This document shows, one piece after another, positions 42,448 to 51,940 of a DNA stretch of 64,000 nt (positions are counted from its first letter, which is position 1; the number at the start of each line of letters is the position of its first letter). A program made the position numbers and the translations under genes. Under the pieces are notes generated by a model. That model was not told the DNA's origin, ran no database searches, and saw nothing but the letters and a program-made list of their open reading frames with translations. Where the stretch lies: contig OZ242222.1 of the NCBI GenBank assembly GCA_965206765.1, positions 2,976,001-3,040,000 on the forward strand. The letters run 5' to 3'. The stretch comes from Multivorans sp965206765 (GTDB lineage Bacteria; Acidobacteriota; Thermoanaerobaculia; Multivoradales; Multivoraceae).

Positions 42448-45030
42448 CTACCCGCCCCAGCGGTAGTTGAACCGAACGTAGTAGTAACCCCCGCTCAGGC
42501 CCCACGGGGTGACCGGGCTGTACCGGGAACCGAGGACATCGACGAGGCCGGCGGGCGCGGACGACAACACATCGAACATGTTCTGCGCGCCGATGGCCAG
42601 GCTCGTGTCCGCAGCGATCGGGATGCTGGCCTCGAAGTCGACGATGTAGGTCGAGTCCTGAACCGGCGGCGCGGGGTCCACCCACAACCGCGTGTAGTAG
42701 TAGTCGATCCAGGAGCCGTAGTGGCTGAGGCGGCCAAGGAGACTGACCGGCCCGACCTGCTGGTTCACCGCGACGTTCCAGCGGAGCCGGGGCACGCCGC
42801 GCTCGATGGCGAGCACGTCCGCGGGGCTCAGTAGATCGGACTCCTTCGTGACCTCGGTGTCGGTGTAGTTCAGGGTGAAGCTGAACTCGGTGTCGCCGCC
42901 CAGGGTGAGCGGAATCCAGGTCGAGACGAGGTCGATGCCCTGGGTTCGGGTCGAGAAGTCGTTGATGAAGAACCGGAAGAAGGACAGGTTGCCCGCAGAG
43001 GTGATGCCCTGCGAGAGCAGCAGCTCGCGCTCCTCCCCTGTGAGCGTCAGGACCTGCGACAGGGACAGCCGGTCCGAGATGTCTACATTGAAGTAGTCGG
43101 CGGTCAGCGTGAAGGGGCCGGTGTCGATCACCAGACCAGCCGTCGTGTGGACCGACTCCTCGGGTTCGAGCGGCTTGCCTCCCCGCGGCACCGCCGCCAC
43201 GAACGTGGACGGCACGGTCGCGCTGTCCACGAGTTCCAGGGTCACCGGATCGATGGTGGTCTGCACGTTGAGCGCGTTCTGCTGCCCGGGCGTCGGCGCG
43301 CGGAAGCCCGTGCTGGCGCCGCCGCGGAGCGAGACGGTGTCGCTCAGAGCGCGGCGGAACGACAGCTTGCCGTTCGTCGTGTTGCCGAACACGTCGTAGT
43401 CCTCGACCCTGAGCGCGCCGCCCAGGGACCACCGGTCGTCTTCCCCGTGCAACTCGAGATCGCCGTACACCGCGACGTTCGCACGGCTCCATGTCCCGGC
43501 CGTGTAGTCGGGGAAACCGGGGAAGCCGTTCGAGGCGGGAATGAACCCCTGCGCCGCGTAGGGGCCGACCTCCCAGGACGGCCGCCCCCCGGCGCCGACC
43601 GTGAAGCTCTCGTCGCGCCACTCGACGCCGGCGGCGACGTTGACCCGGTGGGACACGGAGTAGGAGATGTCGAAGTTCAGGTTCACGTCTTCCTGGCGGT
43701 AGAGACCGGGGTCGAAGTCGCGCGGCGTGTCCGGGCCCAGCGACGCGTTGACCGTGTTCATGAAGAAGAAGTCCGATTCGTGCGAACCGAAGCTGGCGCT
43801 CATGTCCCAGGCGAAGCCGCTGTCGAACTCCTTCCGCAACCCCGCGACGATCGAACTGTCGGTCACGATGCCGCCGAACTGCGGGGTGAAGCCGCCCGGA
43901 GCGATTTCCTGGAAGGAGAAGCAGTTCGGGTCGGCGAACACCTGGGCGAGGGCGGCCTGGTCGGGCACGTTGTTCGTGACCCGGACTTCGGGGCAGTTGG
44001 CCGAGCCCATGCCCTGGGCGCGGAGGACGTCGCCGATCAGCAGCGTCTGGCCGCCGTCGAGGCTGTAGATGCTCTGCCGGGAGTTCGGATTCCGGAAAAA
44101 GAAGCCCTCGGTCATCTTCTTCTCGGCGTAGTTGGCGAAGCCGTAGAACTGCAGGCCATTGTCGGAGCGGTGGCCGATGTTGGCGAACAGCTTCACGTCG
44201 TCCTCGATCATCGGGTTGCCCCAGATCTGCACCGGGTCGGCCACATGTGTGTTGCCCGCGGCGACGAGCGCGGCCGCATCCAGGCGCTGCACGCTACGGC
44301 TGGTCGGGTCGGCCTCGCCGTACTCGAAGCTGAGGTTGGCGAACCCGTTGGCGCCCATGGGCAGGCCGAAGTTGCCGGCAACGGTGTGGCCCGCGCCGTC
44401 GCCCGCGCCGTAACGCCCGGTGTTCAGCTCGATCGCGCCACCGGCGGCATCATCCTTGAGCTGGAAGTTGATGACGCCCGCGATCGCGTCCGAGCCGTAC
44501 TGCGCCGAGGCGCCGTCACGCAGGACCTCGACCCCGCGCAGGGCGATCGCCGGGATGGTCGAGATGTCGGGCCCCTGCGCCCCGTCGGTCACCCCGCCGA
44601 ACCAGGCGACGACCGACGACCGGTGACGCCGCTTGCCGTTGACCAGGATCAGCGTGTGGTCGTGGGCGAGGTTGCGCAGGCTGGACGGCCGCACCAGCGT
44701 CGCCGCGTCGCTGATCGGATGGGTCGCCACGTTGAAGGAGGGGATCAGGTTCCGCAATTGATAGTCGAGCGTCGTCGCGCCCTGGCGCATGATGTCCTCG
44801 ACGGGAATGGCGTCGATGGGGACCTGGGACTCGGTAACCGAACGAGGGTGCGCGCGGCTGCCGAGGACGACGATCCGCTCCTCGAAATGAGCGTGCTCGT
44901 CATCCTCCTCAGTGGCGTCGGACCCGTGGTCGTGGTCCGTCTCCTGGGCCGCCGCGGCGGTCGGCATGAGCAGGATGATGACGATGGCCGCCGCCGCGGC
45001 CAGGGGCAAGTGTCTCGTCGTCCAGGTCAT
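42448..45030 (-). CDS. TonB-dependent receptor with a His/Asp-rich N-terminus
   Basis: ATG 45030 has AAAGGAGGG upstream and gives 860 residues. A signal peptide (LPLAAAAAIVIILLMPTAAAAQ) is followed by ETDHDHGSDATEEDDEHAHF, a likely metal-binding stretch. The plug has RIVVLGSRAHPRSVTESQVP, ATTLDYQLRNLIPSFN, LILVNGKRRH and ALRGVEVLRDGASAQYGSDA. The barrel ends YYYVRFNYRWGG. The plug wording is that of receptors for small ligands or peptides rather than SusC-type. The gene lies 160 bases from the yejABEF operon on the same strand, so it may feed oligopeptides or another ABC substrate to that transporter. Confidence 0.92.
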   Translation of the reverse strand: MTWTTRHLPLAAAAAIVIILLMPTAAAAQETDHDHGSDATEEDDEHAHFEERIVVLGSRAHPRSVTESQVPIDAIPVEDIMRQGATTLDYQLRNLIPSFNVATHPISDAATLVRPSSLRNLAHDHTLILVNGKRRHRSSVVAWFGGVTDGAQGPDISTIPAIALRGVEVLRDGASAQYGSDAIAGVINFQLKDDAAGGAIELNTGRYGAGDGAGHTVAGNFGLPMGANGFANLSFEYGEADPTSRSVQRLDAAALVAAGNTHVADPVQIWGNPMIEDDVKLFANIGHRSDNGLQFYGFANYAEKKMTEGFFFRNPNSRQSIYSLDGGQTLLIGDVLRAQGMGSANCPEVRVTNNVPDQAALAQVFADPNCFSFQEIAPGGFTPQFGGIVTDSSIVAGLRKEFDSGFAWDMSASFGSHESDFFFMNTVNASLGPDTPRDFDPGLYRQEDVNLNFDISYSVSHRVNVAAGVEWRDESFTVGAGGRPSWEVGPYAAQGFIPASNGFPGFPDYTAGTWSRANVAVYGDLELHGEDDRWSLGGALRVEDYDVFGNTTNGKLSFRRALSDTVSLRGGASTGFRAPTPGQQNALNVQTTIDPVTLELVDSATVPSTFVAAVPRGGKPLEPEESVHTTAGLVIDTGPFTLTADYFNVDISDRLSLSQVLTLTGEERELLLSQGITSAGNLSFFRFFINDFSTRTQGIDLVSTWIPLTLGGDTEFSFTLNYTDTEVTKESDLLSPADVLAIERGVPRLRWNVAVNQQVGPVSLLGRLSHYGSWIDYYYTRLWVDPAPPVQDSTYIVDFEASIPIAADTSLAIGAQNMFDVLSSAPAGLVDVLGSRYSPVTPWGLSGGYYYVRFNYRWGG

Positions 45031-45190
45031 GGATGCCCTCCTTTGGCATTCATGATGGCCGCGTTGCCGTGCACGCCTGAAAAACCAAGCGCTGCCAGAC
45101 GACCAGGCAGTTACGGCTATCTCGTTAACTCTGGTCACCAATCATAGCCAGTATTGGGTGCACCAGGCGGGGACCCTCACCCAGTCGCTG

Positions 45191-46789
45191 CTACACCAGC
45201 TCGCTTCCCAGATCGAGCGCGGCGTTCATCAGCGCCCGCGTGTACGGCTCGCGCGGCGCGTCGTAGAGCTGGTCGGCCGGGCCCTGCTCGACGATCCGGC
45301 CGTCCTTCATGACGACGATGTCGTCGCAGAGGGCGCGCACGACCTTGAGGTCGTGGCTGATGAAGAGGTAGGTCAGGCCATGGCGGCGCTGGAGATCGAG
45401 CAGGAGCTCGACGATCTGGGCCTGCACGGTCATGTCCAGGGAGGAAGTGGGCTCGTCGAGCACGACGAAACGCGGACGGAGGATCATCGCTCGCGCGACG
45501 GCGATCCGCTGGCGCTGACCGCCCGAGAACTCGTGCGGATAGCGACTCTGGATCCCGGACTCGAGGCCGACCTCCCCGAGGATGCGGGCGACCCGTCGGC
45601 GCCGCTCGCTCGACGTCAGCCCCGGCTCGTGGATACCCAGGCCCTCCGAAACGATCTCCTCGATGGTCAGGCGCGGCGACAGGCTGCCGTAGGGGTCCTG
45701 GAAGACGATCTGCATCGACCGGCGGAGTGGTTTGAGCTGCTTGAAGCGCAGGCCGTGGATGGCCTCGCCGTCGAACACGATCTCGCCGCGGCTTCGAATC
45801 AGGCGAACCATGGCCATCGCCAGGGTCGTCTTGCCGCTTCCCGACTCGCCGACGACGCCGAGACTGTGGCCCTGCCGTACGCGGAGCCACACGCCGTCGA
45901 CGGCAACGAGCACCTTCTTCCGCGGCCAGGCCCGCAGCGGGAACTCCACGGTCAGGTCCTTCGTCTCGACCAGAACGGGCGCGTCGTCCTCGGGGATCGG
46001 GCAGGTGCTCCTGGGCTCGGCGTCGATCAGCTTCTGCGTATACGGGTGCTGAGGACGCTGGAAGATCTCAGAGGTTGGGCCCTCCTCGACCACCCTGCCC
46101 TGCTCCATCACGTACACGCGCTCCGCCATCGAGCGGACGATCCCGAGGTCGTGGGTGATGAGCAGCAGCGCCATCCCGAGCCGCTCCTGCAGCTCCTTGA
46201 TGAGGGCGAGGATCTGGGCCTGGACGGTGACGTCGAGCGCCGTCGTCGGTTCGTCGGCGATCAGAAGGTCCGGGTCGCCCGCGATCGCCATCGCGATCAT
46301 CACCCGCTGCCGCTGACCGCCGGAAAGCTGGTGCGGGTACGAGTTCAGCCGTTCGCGCGCCTCCTGCAGACCGACGAGCTCCAGCAGCTCCACGGTCCGC
46401 TCGCGGGCTGCCGGTCCACGCAGTCCGCGGTGCGTCGAGAGCACCTCCTCGACCTGCCGCCGGATCGTGTGGAGCGGATTCAGCGAGGTCATCGGCTCCT
46501 GGAAGACCATGGAGATCCGGCTGCCGCGCAGCGCGCGCATTTCCGGCTCGCCGGCGCCCATGACGTCGCGTCCCTCGACGAGGATCGATCCGCTCGGGTG
46601 GGACGCCCGTGGATAGGACAGCAACTGGAGGATCGAGAGCGCGGTGACCGACTTGCCCGAGCCGGACTCGCCTACGAGCGCGACGGATTCGCCGCGGTCG
46701 AGGCGCAGGTCGAGTCCGTGGACGACCCGGACGCCGTCGAAGGCGATCGAGAGGTCGGAGATCTGGAGGAACGGGGGCGGCGCCGTCAC
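45191..46789 (-). CDS. yejF: Duplicated ABC ATPase of a peptide/microcin C-type importer (YejF)
   Basis: The 532-residue protein has two complete ABC domains. Domain 1 has GESGSGKSVTALS, QEPMTSLNPLHTI, QLSGGQRQRVMIAMAI and LLIADEPTTALDVT. Domain 2 has GESGSGKTTLAMAMV, QDPYGSLSPRLTI, EFSGGQRQRIAVARAM and VLDEPTSSLDMT. Each ends in the Opp/Dpp C-terminal extension (HPYTQKLIDAEP, EPYTRALMNAA). The fused two-domain form is typical of YejF. GTG 46789 overlaps the stop of yejE (GTGA). Confidence 0.93.
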   Translation of the reverse strand: MTAPPPFLQISDLSIAFDGVRVVHGLDLRLDRGESVALVGESGSGKSVTALSILQLLSYPRASHPSGSILVEGRDVMGAGEPEMRALRGSRISMVFQEPMTSLNPLHTIRRQVEEVLSTHRGLRGPAARERTVELLELVGLQEARERLNSYPHQLSGGQRQRVMIAMAIAGDPDLLIADEPTTALDVTVQAQILALIKELQERLGMALLLITHDLGIVRSMAERVYVMEQGRVVEEGPTSEIFQRPQHPYTQKLIDAEPRSTCPIPEDDAPVLVETKDLTVEFPLRAWPRKKVLVAVDGVWLRVRQGHSLGVVGESGSGKTTLAMAMVRLIRSRGEIVFDGEAIHGLRFKQLKPLRRSMQIVFQDPYGSLSPRLTIEEIVSEGLGIHEPGLTSSERRRRVARILGEVGLESGIQSRYPHEFSGGQRQRIAVARAMILRPRFVVLDEPTSSLDMTVQAQIVELLLDLQRRHGLTYLFISHDLKVVRALCDDIVVMKDGRIVEQGPADQLYDAPREPYTRALMNAALDLGSELV

Positions 46790-47919
46790 GACTGCGTCCC
46801 CGTCCTTCGGGGATCGAAGGCGTCGCGCAGCGCTTCGCCGATGAAGATCACGAGCGTCAGCAACGTGGCCAGCGTGAAGAACGACACGAGGCCCAGCCAC
46901 GGGGCGTGCAGGTTCATCCGGCCCTGAGCCAGCAGCCTCCCCAGCGAGGGCGAGTCGACCGGCAGGCCGAAGCCGAGGAAGTCGAGCGAAGTGAGCAGGG
47001 TGATCGACCCGGTGAGGATGAAGGGCAGGAAGGTGAAGGTGGCGACCATCGCGTTGGGCAAGACGTGGCGGCGGACAATCCTCCCGTCCCCCAACCCCAG
47101 TGCGCGCGCGGCGGTCACGTACTGGAGATTCCGCGCCCGCAGCACCTCGGCTCGCACGACGCCCACGAGCGCCATCCAACTGAACGCGACGAGGATGCCG
47201 AGCAGCCAGAAGACGTTGGAATCCACGATGCTGGCGAGGATGATCAGCACGAAGAGAATCGGCAGCCCGGCCCAGATCTCGATCAGGCGCTGGCCGAAGA
47301 GGTCCACCTTGCCTCCCAGATAGCCCTGCACGGCGCCCGCCAGCACCCCGATGATCGAGCTCAGGGCGGTGAGCACCAGCCCGAACAGGAAGGACAGGCG
47401 GACCCCGTAGATGAGACCAGCGAACACGTCCTTGCCCACATCGTCCGTGCCCAGCCAGTGCTGGCGGGACGGTGGGTACGGGGCCGGGCCGGGCAGCTCG
47501 TAGTCGATTGTGTCGTGCGCGTAGGGGATCGGCGGCCAGATCATCCAATCCCCGCTGCCTCGAATGAGGTCCTGGACGAACTCCTCCCGGTAGTCGGCTT
47601 CCGTCTCGAACACGCCGCCGAACTCGGTCTCCGCGTACGTCGCGACGATGGGAAAGTACAACCGACCCTCGTGGCGGACGACCAGAGGCTTGTCGTTGGC
47701 GAGGACCTCGGCGAAGAGCGTGGCGCCGAAGATGACGAGGAAGACGCGGAGCGACCAGTAGCCCCTCCGATTCGTCTTGAAGGCGGCCCATCGCCTGCGG
47801 CCCAGCGCCCCGAAACCCCTCGCAGACTCGGTGTTTCGGCCCATCCCGTCCTCGCCCAGGAGCTTTCGCCGCAGACTTGCTACGCGGCGTCCTACGGCGA
47901 AAGCTCCCAAGCGGGTCAA
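46786..47919 (-). CDS. yejE: ABC permease YejE
   Basis: The 377-residue protein begins with a basic cytoplasmic segment (NRRGYWSLRVFLVIFGATLF), then a large periplasmic loop with VVRHEGRLYFPIV and YAHDTIDYELPGPAPYPPSRQHWLGTDDVGKDV, both typical of YejE. The permease part has the BPD_transp EAA loop near ARALGLGDGRIVRRHVLPNAMV. Start and stop overlap yejB and yejF by four bases each. Confidence 0.93.
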   Translation of the reverse strand: MTRLGAFAVGRRVASLRRKLLGEDGMGRNTESARGFGALGRRRWAAFKTNRRGYWSLRVFLVIFGATLFAEVLANDKPLVVRHEGRLYFPIVATYAETEFGGVFETEADYREEFVQDLIRGSGDWMIWPPIPYAHDTIDYELPGPAPYPPSRQHWLGTDDVGKDVFAGLIYGVRLSFLFGLVLTALSSIIGVLAGAVQGYLGGKVDLFGQRLIEIWAGLPILFVLIILASIVDSNVFWLLGILVAFSWMALVGVVRAEVLRARNLQYVTAARALGLGDGRIVRRHVLPNAMVATFTFLPFILTGSITLLTSLDFLGFGLPVDSPSLGRLLAQGRMNLHAPWLGLVSFFTLATLLTLVIFIGEALRDAFDPRRTGTQS

Positions 47920-48989
47920 ACCTCTCGGCTCTCGAAGTCGATGCGTGGATCGGTGAGGGTGTAGGTGATGTCCGTCAGGAGCTGCAGCACCAATGCCAGC
48001 AGGGTGGAGATGTAGAGGGTGCCGAAGATGATCGGGTAGTCGCGGGTGACGATCGCCTCGAAGCCCAGGAGGCCCAGGCCGTCGAGCGAGAAGATGATCT
48101 CGGCGAGGAGCACGCCGGTAAACAGCGCCCCGACGAGCGCGCGGGGAAAACCGGCGATCACGATCAGCATCGCGTTGCGAAACACGTGGCCGTAGAGCAC
48201 GCGGCGGGTCCGGAGGCCCTTGGCCTTGGCCGTCAGCACGTACTGCTTGTGGATCTCGTCGAGGAACGAGTTCTTGGTCAGCATCGTGAGGGTGGCGAAG
48301 CTCCCCGCCACGAGGGCCGTGATCGGCAGCGCCAAGTGCCAGAAGTAGTCCTTCGCCTGAGCCCAGAGCCCCAGTTCGGCGAAGTCGTCGGACACCAGGC
48401 CGCGCAGCGGGAAGTACTCGATCAGGCCGCCGCGCGCGAACAGCACGATGAGCAGCACGGCGAGGATGAAGGCCGGGATCGCATAGCCGACCAGGATCAC
48501 CACGCTCGACCAGACGTCGAACGGCGAGCCGTCGGACGTGGCCTTGCGGATGCCGAGCGGGATCGACACCGAGTAGACGATGAGCAGGGTCCAGAGCCCC
48601 AGGGAGATCGAGACCGGAATCCGATCGAGGATGAGGTCGATGACCGGGACGTCCTGGTAGAAGCTCTCGCCCAGGTCGAAGCGCAGGTAATCGCGCAGCA
48701 TGATGAGAAAGCGGACGGGCGCCGGCTTGTCGAAGCCGAACTGCCGCTCGAGCTCCTCGATCAGCGCCGGGTCGATGCCGCCGGTGGCGACGAGCTCGAT
48801 CTCCACAGTCGAGCCGGCGGCGCCGCCGAGCACGCCGGTGGCGGCGTCGACGCCGGTTCCCTGGAGGCGGGCGATCGCCTGGTCCACGGGACCGCCCGGC
48901 GCCGCCTGGATGATCACGAAGTTGACGAGCAGCACGCCGACCAGGGTCGGCGCCATCAGGACGAGACGGCGCAGGATGTAGAGCAGCAT
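47916..48989 (-). CDS. yejB: ABC permease YejB
   Basis: ATG 48989 (MLLYILRRLVLMAPTLVGVL) gives 357 residues, the usual YejB length. It has LVNFVIIQAAPGGPVDQAI, the periplasmic ELERQFGFDKPAPVRFL, LRFDLGESFYQDVPVIDLIL, and the EAA loop in TAKAKGLRTRRVLYGHVFRNAM. The C-terminus DPRIDFESREV overlaps the next start. It is separated from yejA by a REP-like element and 88 bases. Confidence 0.93.
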   Translation of the reverse strand: MLLYILRRLVLMAPTLVGVLLVNFVIIQAAPGGPVDQAIARLQGTGVDAATGVLGGAAGSTVEIELVATGGIDPALIEELERQFGFDKPAPVRFLIMLRDYLRFDLGESFYQDVPVIDLILDRIPVSISLGLWTLLIVYSVSIPLGIRKATSDGSPFDVWSSVVILVGYAIPAFILAVLLIVLFARGGLIEYFPLRGLVSDDFAELGLWAQAKDYFWHLALPITALVAGSFATLTMLTKNSFLDEIHKQYVLTAKAKGLRTRRVLYGHVFRNAMLIVIAGFPRALVGALFTGVLLAEIIFSLDGLGLLGFEAIVTRDYPIIFGTLYISTLLALVLQLLTDITYTLTDPRIDFESREV

Positions 48990-49035
48990 GTGCTTAGGGT
49001 CCTGTGTCCGACACTCGCTTACGGAGCAGTGCTCG

Positions 49036-49071
49036 GCGCCGGATGCGGGCAGGATGCCCGCGTTCCCAGGG
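49036..49071. repeat. REP-like palindrome between yejA and yejB
   Basis: One GCGGGCA/TGCCCGC palindrome with the flanking GCCGGAT and GTTCCCAGGG blocks. Its place inside an operon could lower or stabilise downstream transcript levels. Confidence 0.8.
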
Positions 49072-49077
49072 CGGCCA

Positions 49078-51066
49078 CTAGCGGGTCTCGCCCAGGGCGG
49101 CGTCGACCCGATCGCTCTTCTCCTGGTCGAACCACCAAAGGTGCGGGAAGCCAACCCAGTTCATGTGCTCGCGCCCCAGCGGCGGATGGCCGAAGCGGTC
49201 CCAGTAGAGGAGGTGGCGGCCCTTGGGGGCGCCCTCGGGGATGACGTAGAAGCTCCACAGCAGCACCCGGTCGAGCGCCCGTCCCGCGATGTTCATCTCA
49301 TCTTCGGTTTCGGACGCGATCACCTTCTCCACCAGCACGTCCACCGCCGGGTTCCTGATCCCCGCGTAGTTCCACAGGTTCGGGGGGTCGGCGCTCTCGG
49401 ACTTCAGGTAGCTGCGGGTGCGGGCCGGCTGAGGGATGCTGTGGGTGTAGAGCTTCTGCATCGTCATCTCGAAGTCGTAGTGGCGCGCGCGATTGGTGTA
49501 GATGTTCGACTCGACCCGGCGGACCGTCGCGTCGATGCCGAGCCGCTTCAGGTTCTCCACGTACGGCACGAGCATGCGCTCGTGCTCCAGGAGCCGGACC
49601 ATGATCTCGAACCGGAGCGGCGCCCCCGTTTCCGCGTTGACGCGCCGGAAGTCGCGCACGACCCAGCCGGCTTCGGCCAGCAGCTCCCCGGCCTGGAGCA
49701 GCGCCTCCCGGTTGCGGCCGTAGCCGTCGTTCGTGGGCAGGGTGAACTCGTGCGTGAACACGCGCTCGGGGATGTGCTCCCGCAGCGGCTCGAGCAGCGC
49801 CAGTTCCTCCGGCGACGGCAAAGCCCGGGACGCCATCCCGGAACCCAGGAAGAACGTGCTGTTGCGCCGCAGCGCCCCGTACTGGAGCGTCCGGTTGCCC
49901 CAGTCGAAGTTGTAGGCGAGGGTCAGCGCCTCGCGGACGCGAATGTCCTGGAACAGCGGCAGGCGGTTGTTGAAGACGACCGCCCAGTGCATCCCGTAGG
50001 TCATCCCCATCCGATAGGTCTCCTTGTTGAAGAGCCTCATCTCGACCTCGGCGAAGTCGTACGCGGTGGCGACCTCGCGCTCGTCCTGGTCGCGCCAGTA
50101 GTCGACCACGCGCGCCTTGAGGGCCTGGATGCCCGCCTTCATGTCGCGAAAATAGAGGATGGCGACGCGGTCGAAGTTGTGGTAGCCGCGTCTGAAGTTG
50201 AGGTCCTTCCCCCAGTAGTCGGAGGCCCTCTCGTAGACGATCCGCCGGCCGGGGTCGACGTCGGCGACGCGGTAGGCGCCGTTGCCGAGCGGCGGCGCCA
50301 GGGTGGTCGCCGTGAAGTCCCGGTCCTGCCAGTAGTGCTTCGGCATCACCAGAAAGGCCGACGCCTCCATCACCGACCTGCGGCTCCTCCCCTCGGCGCT
50401 GAAGAGGAAGCGGAACGAGCGCTCCCCGAGACGTTCGATGCCCTCCACGTGCCGCCAGGCCGCCTTGAAGCTGACCGGGCCGTCGGCCTTCAAGGTCTCA
50501 AAGGTCCACACGACGTCGTCCACCGTGACCGGCACGCCGTCGTGCCACCGCGCCTCGGGCCGGAGCGTGTAGGCCACCCAACTGTAGTCGCCGGCGACCT
50601 CGACGGTCTCGCACAGCAGGCAGTAGAGGCTCGAAAGCTCGTCCTCGGAGGGCATCATCAGGCGATCGAAGGTGATCGTCGAGATGCGCCAGGTGCTGTA
50701 GGTCTCGAAGCGGCCCTTGTCCACATAGGGATGAATGTTGTTGAAGGTCCCCGGCAGCCAGGTACGCATCTCGCCGCCCTTGGGAGCGTCGGGATTGACG
50801 TAGTCGAAGTGGGGGATGTCCGCGGCGTACCTCGGTTCACCGAAGTAGGCGATGGCGTGGCTGGGGCCGGAGCTCGGCTGGGCGGCAAGCCCGTCGGCCG
50901 TGCTCAGGCACCACAGCACCCCGAGGAGCGCGACCGCGGCCGCGGCCGGATGCGGAGCAGCGACGCGGGGCCGGGGGGCGGTCGAGGCGGGAGAGGCGCC
51001 GTACACGGTCGGCACAATAGCGAAGCCGTGACTCGCAGCGTGCGCCGCATGGGGTGGGCTCCCCAT
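49078..51066 (-). CDS. yejA: Periplasmic substrate-binding protein YejA
   Basis: The frame has 662 residues. After an extended N-terminus and a hydrophobic signal (AAAAVALLGVLWCLSTADGLAAQ) comes an SBP_bac_5 domain: AIAYFGEPRYAADIPHFDYVNPDAPKGG is the YejA start motif, followed by FNNIHPYVDKGR, YTLRPEARWHDGVPVTVDDVVWTF, YWGKDLNFRRGYHNFDRV and IRVREALTLAYNFDW. The ending VGFPHLWWFDQEKSDRVDAAL is also characteristic. The true start may be a GTG near 51015. It delivers oligopeptides or microcin C-like molecules to YejB/YejE/YejF. Confidence 0.92.
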   Translation of the reverse strand: MGSPPHAAHAASHGFAIVPTVYGASPASTAPRPRVAAPHPAAAAVALLGVLWCLSTADGLAAQPSSGPSHAIAYFGEPRYAADIPHFDYVNPDAPKGGEMRTWLPGTFNNIHPYVDKGRFETYSTWRISTITFDRLMMPSEDELSSLYCLLCETVEVAGDYSWVAYTLRPEARWHDGVPVTVDDVVWTFETLKADGPVSFKAAWRHVEGIERLGERSFRFLFSAEGRSRRSVMEASAFLVMPKHYWQDRDFTATTLAPPLGNGAYRVADVDPGRRIVYERASDYWGKDLNFRRGYHNFDRVAILYFRDMKAGIQALKARVVDYWRDQDEREVATAYDFAEVEMRLFNKETYRMGMTYGMHWAVVFNNRLPLFQDIRVREALTLAYNFDWGNRTLQYGALRRNSTFFLGSGMASRALPSPEELALLEPLREHIPERVFTHEFTLPTNDGYGRNREALLQAGELLAEAGWVVRDFRRVNAETGAPLRFEIMVRLLEHERMLVPYVENLKRLGIDATVRRVESNIYTNRARHYDFEMTMQKLYTHSIPQPARTRSYLKSESADPPNLWNYAGIRNPAVDVLVEKVIASETEDEMNIAGRALDRVLLWSFYVIPEGAPKGRHLLYWDRFGHPPLGREHMNWVGFPHLWWFDQEKSDRVDAALGETR

Positions 51067-51104
51067 GAAGCTGGTTCCAAGCCCCTGACCCGGACCGAAC
51101 CAAG

Positions 51105-51136
51105 CACTTGACCAAGTGATGTCCCGAGCCTAGTCT
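51105..51136 (+). promoter_or_regulatory. Promoter and palindromic operator of the second Phd/VapC module
   Basis: TTGACC (51108-51113) and TAGTCT (51131-51136) are 17 bases apart, and the antitoxin starts at 51172. The palindrome CACTTG-AC-CAAGTG (51105-51118) overlaps the -35 element, as expected for autorepression. Confidence 0.65.
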
Positions 51137-51171
51137 TTCTTTCGGGCTGGGCTGATGAGGATACGAAGAAC

Positions 51172-51414
51172 ATGACACGCTACGTGAAGATTGGTGAAGC
51201 CAAGACGCACCTCTCGGCGCTGCTCGCGGAGGTGGAGGCAGGTGAGGATTTGGTCCTTTGCCGCGGCGCAAGGCCGATTGCCCATGTGACGCCGCTCGTC
51301 GACGGCCGGGAGCATGCCGCGCTCTGCGCGACGCTGCGCCGAGAACGGGCGAAACAGCGTGCGGTGACGACCTCGGAACTCCTGTCCTGGCGCCATGAAG
51401 GGCACACGCGCTGA
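51172..51414 (+). CDS. Phd/YefM-family antitoxin
   Basis: The 80-residue protein starts MTRYVKIGEAKTHLSALLAEV, then GEDLVLCRGARPIAHV, matching Phd antitoxins. The C-terminal part (LRRERAKQRAVTTSELLSWRHEG) is basic rather than acidic. The stop overlaps the toxin ATG by one base. Confidence 0.9.
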   Translation: MTRYVKIGEAKTHLSALLAEVEAGEDLVLCRGARPIAHVTPLVDGREHAALCATLRRERAKQRAVTTSELLSWRHEGHTR

Positions 51415-51815
51415 TGGCATTCGTTCCCGACGCCTCGGTGGCGGCCGCTTGGGTGCTGCCGGACGAGGAAGCAGTGCTGGCCGACTTGGCATTGGACCGT
51501 CTGGGCAACGACACGGCAAAAGTACCGGACGTGTTCTGGCACGAGCTGCGGAATCTACTGTTGTCGGCCGAACGTCGGGGGCGGATCGACAACCGCCACG
51601 CCGACGTTTCCATGGCGCGGTTGCGCCGGCTTCCCATCCGCTGTCCCGGCGAAGCGGACGACCGGCACGTCATGGCGCTGGCGCGCGACCACCGCCTGAC
51701 GGCCTACGACGCCAGCTACCTGGCGCTGGCGATTCGCGAAGGCTGTGCTCTGGCGAGCCTGGACCGGCGCCTGACTGAAGCGGCGGCCGCCGAGGGCGTG
51801 ACGACGCTCGTTTAG
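51414..51815 (+). CDS. PIN-domain toxin, VapC-like
   Basis: This 133-residue protein has FVPDASVAAAWVLPDE for the first Asp, VPDVFWHELRNLLLSAERRGRI for the Glu region, and LTAYDASYLALAIREGCALASLDRRL for the last Asp residues. It follows its antitoxin in the usual order. Confidence 0.9.
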   Translation: MAFVPDASVAAAWVLPDEEAVLADLALDRLGNDTAKVPDVFWHELRNLLLSAERRGRIDNRHADVSMARLRRLPIRCPGEADDRHVMALARDHRLTAYDASYLALAIREGCALASLDRRLTEAAAAEGVTTLV

Positions 51816-51894
51816 GCGAATGGGCGCCGCGGTAGCCGAAGGCGTCACTTCCCGGCCGAAGGGCCTTGTCCTCCCCCGAGGCCGTAGATCCAAG

Positions 51895-51923
51895 TTGAGA
51901 CACTGTTACAGGTTCGGTACACT
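51895..51923 (+). promoter_or_regulatory. Promoter of the diheme protein gene
   Basis: TTGAGA (51895-51900), a 17-base spacer and TACACT (51918-51923) precede ATG 51941, giving a leader of about ten bases. Confidence 0.55.
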
Positions 51924-51940
51924 GGTTGCAGGGAAACGGA

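Noticed and set aside
43147..45147. A 666-codon plus-strand frame opposite the second TonB receptor
   Set aside because: Long antisense frames are common at this GC content. The minus-strand receptor has signal peptide, plug and barrel motifs, and the antisense frame has none.
45191..47791. An 866-residue version of YejF
   Set aside because: The extra N-terminal part is an out-of-frame reading of yejE; GTG 46789 overlaps the yejE stop and begins directly before the first ABC domain.
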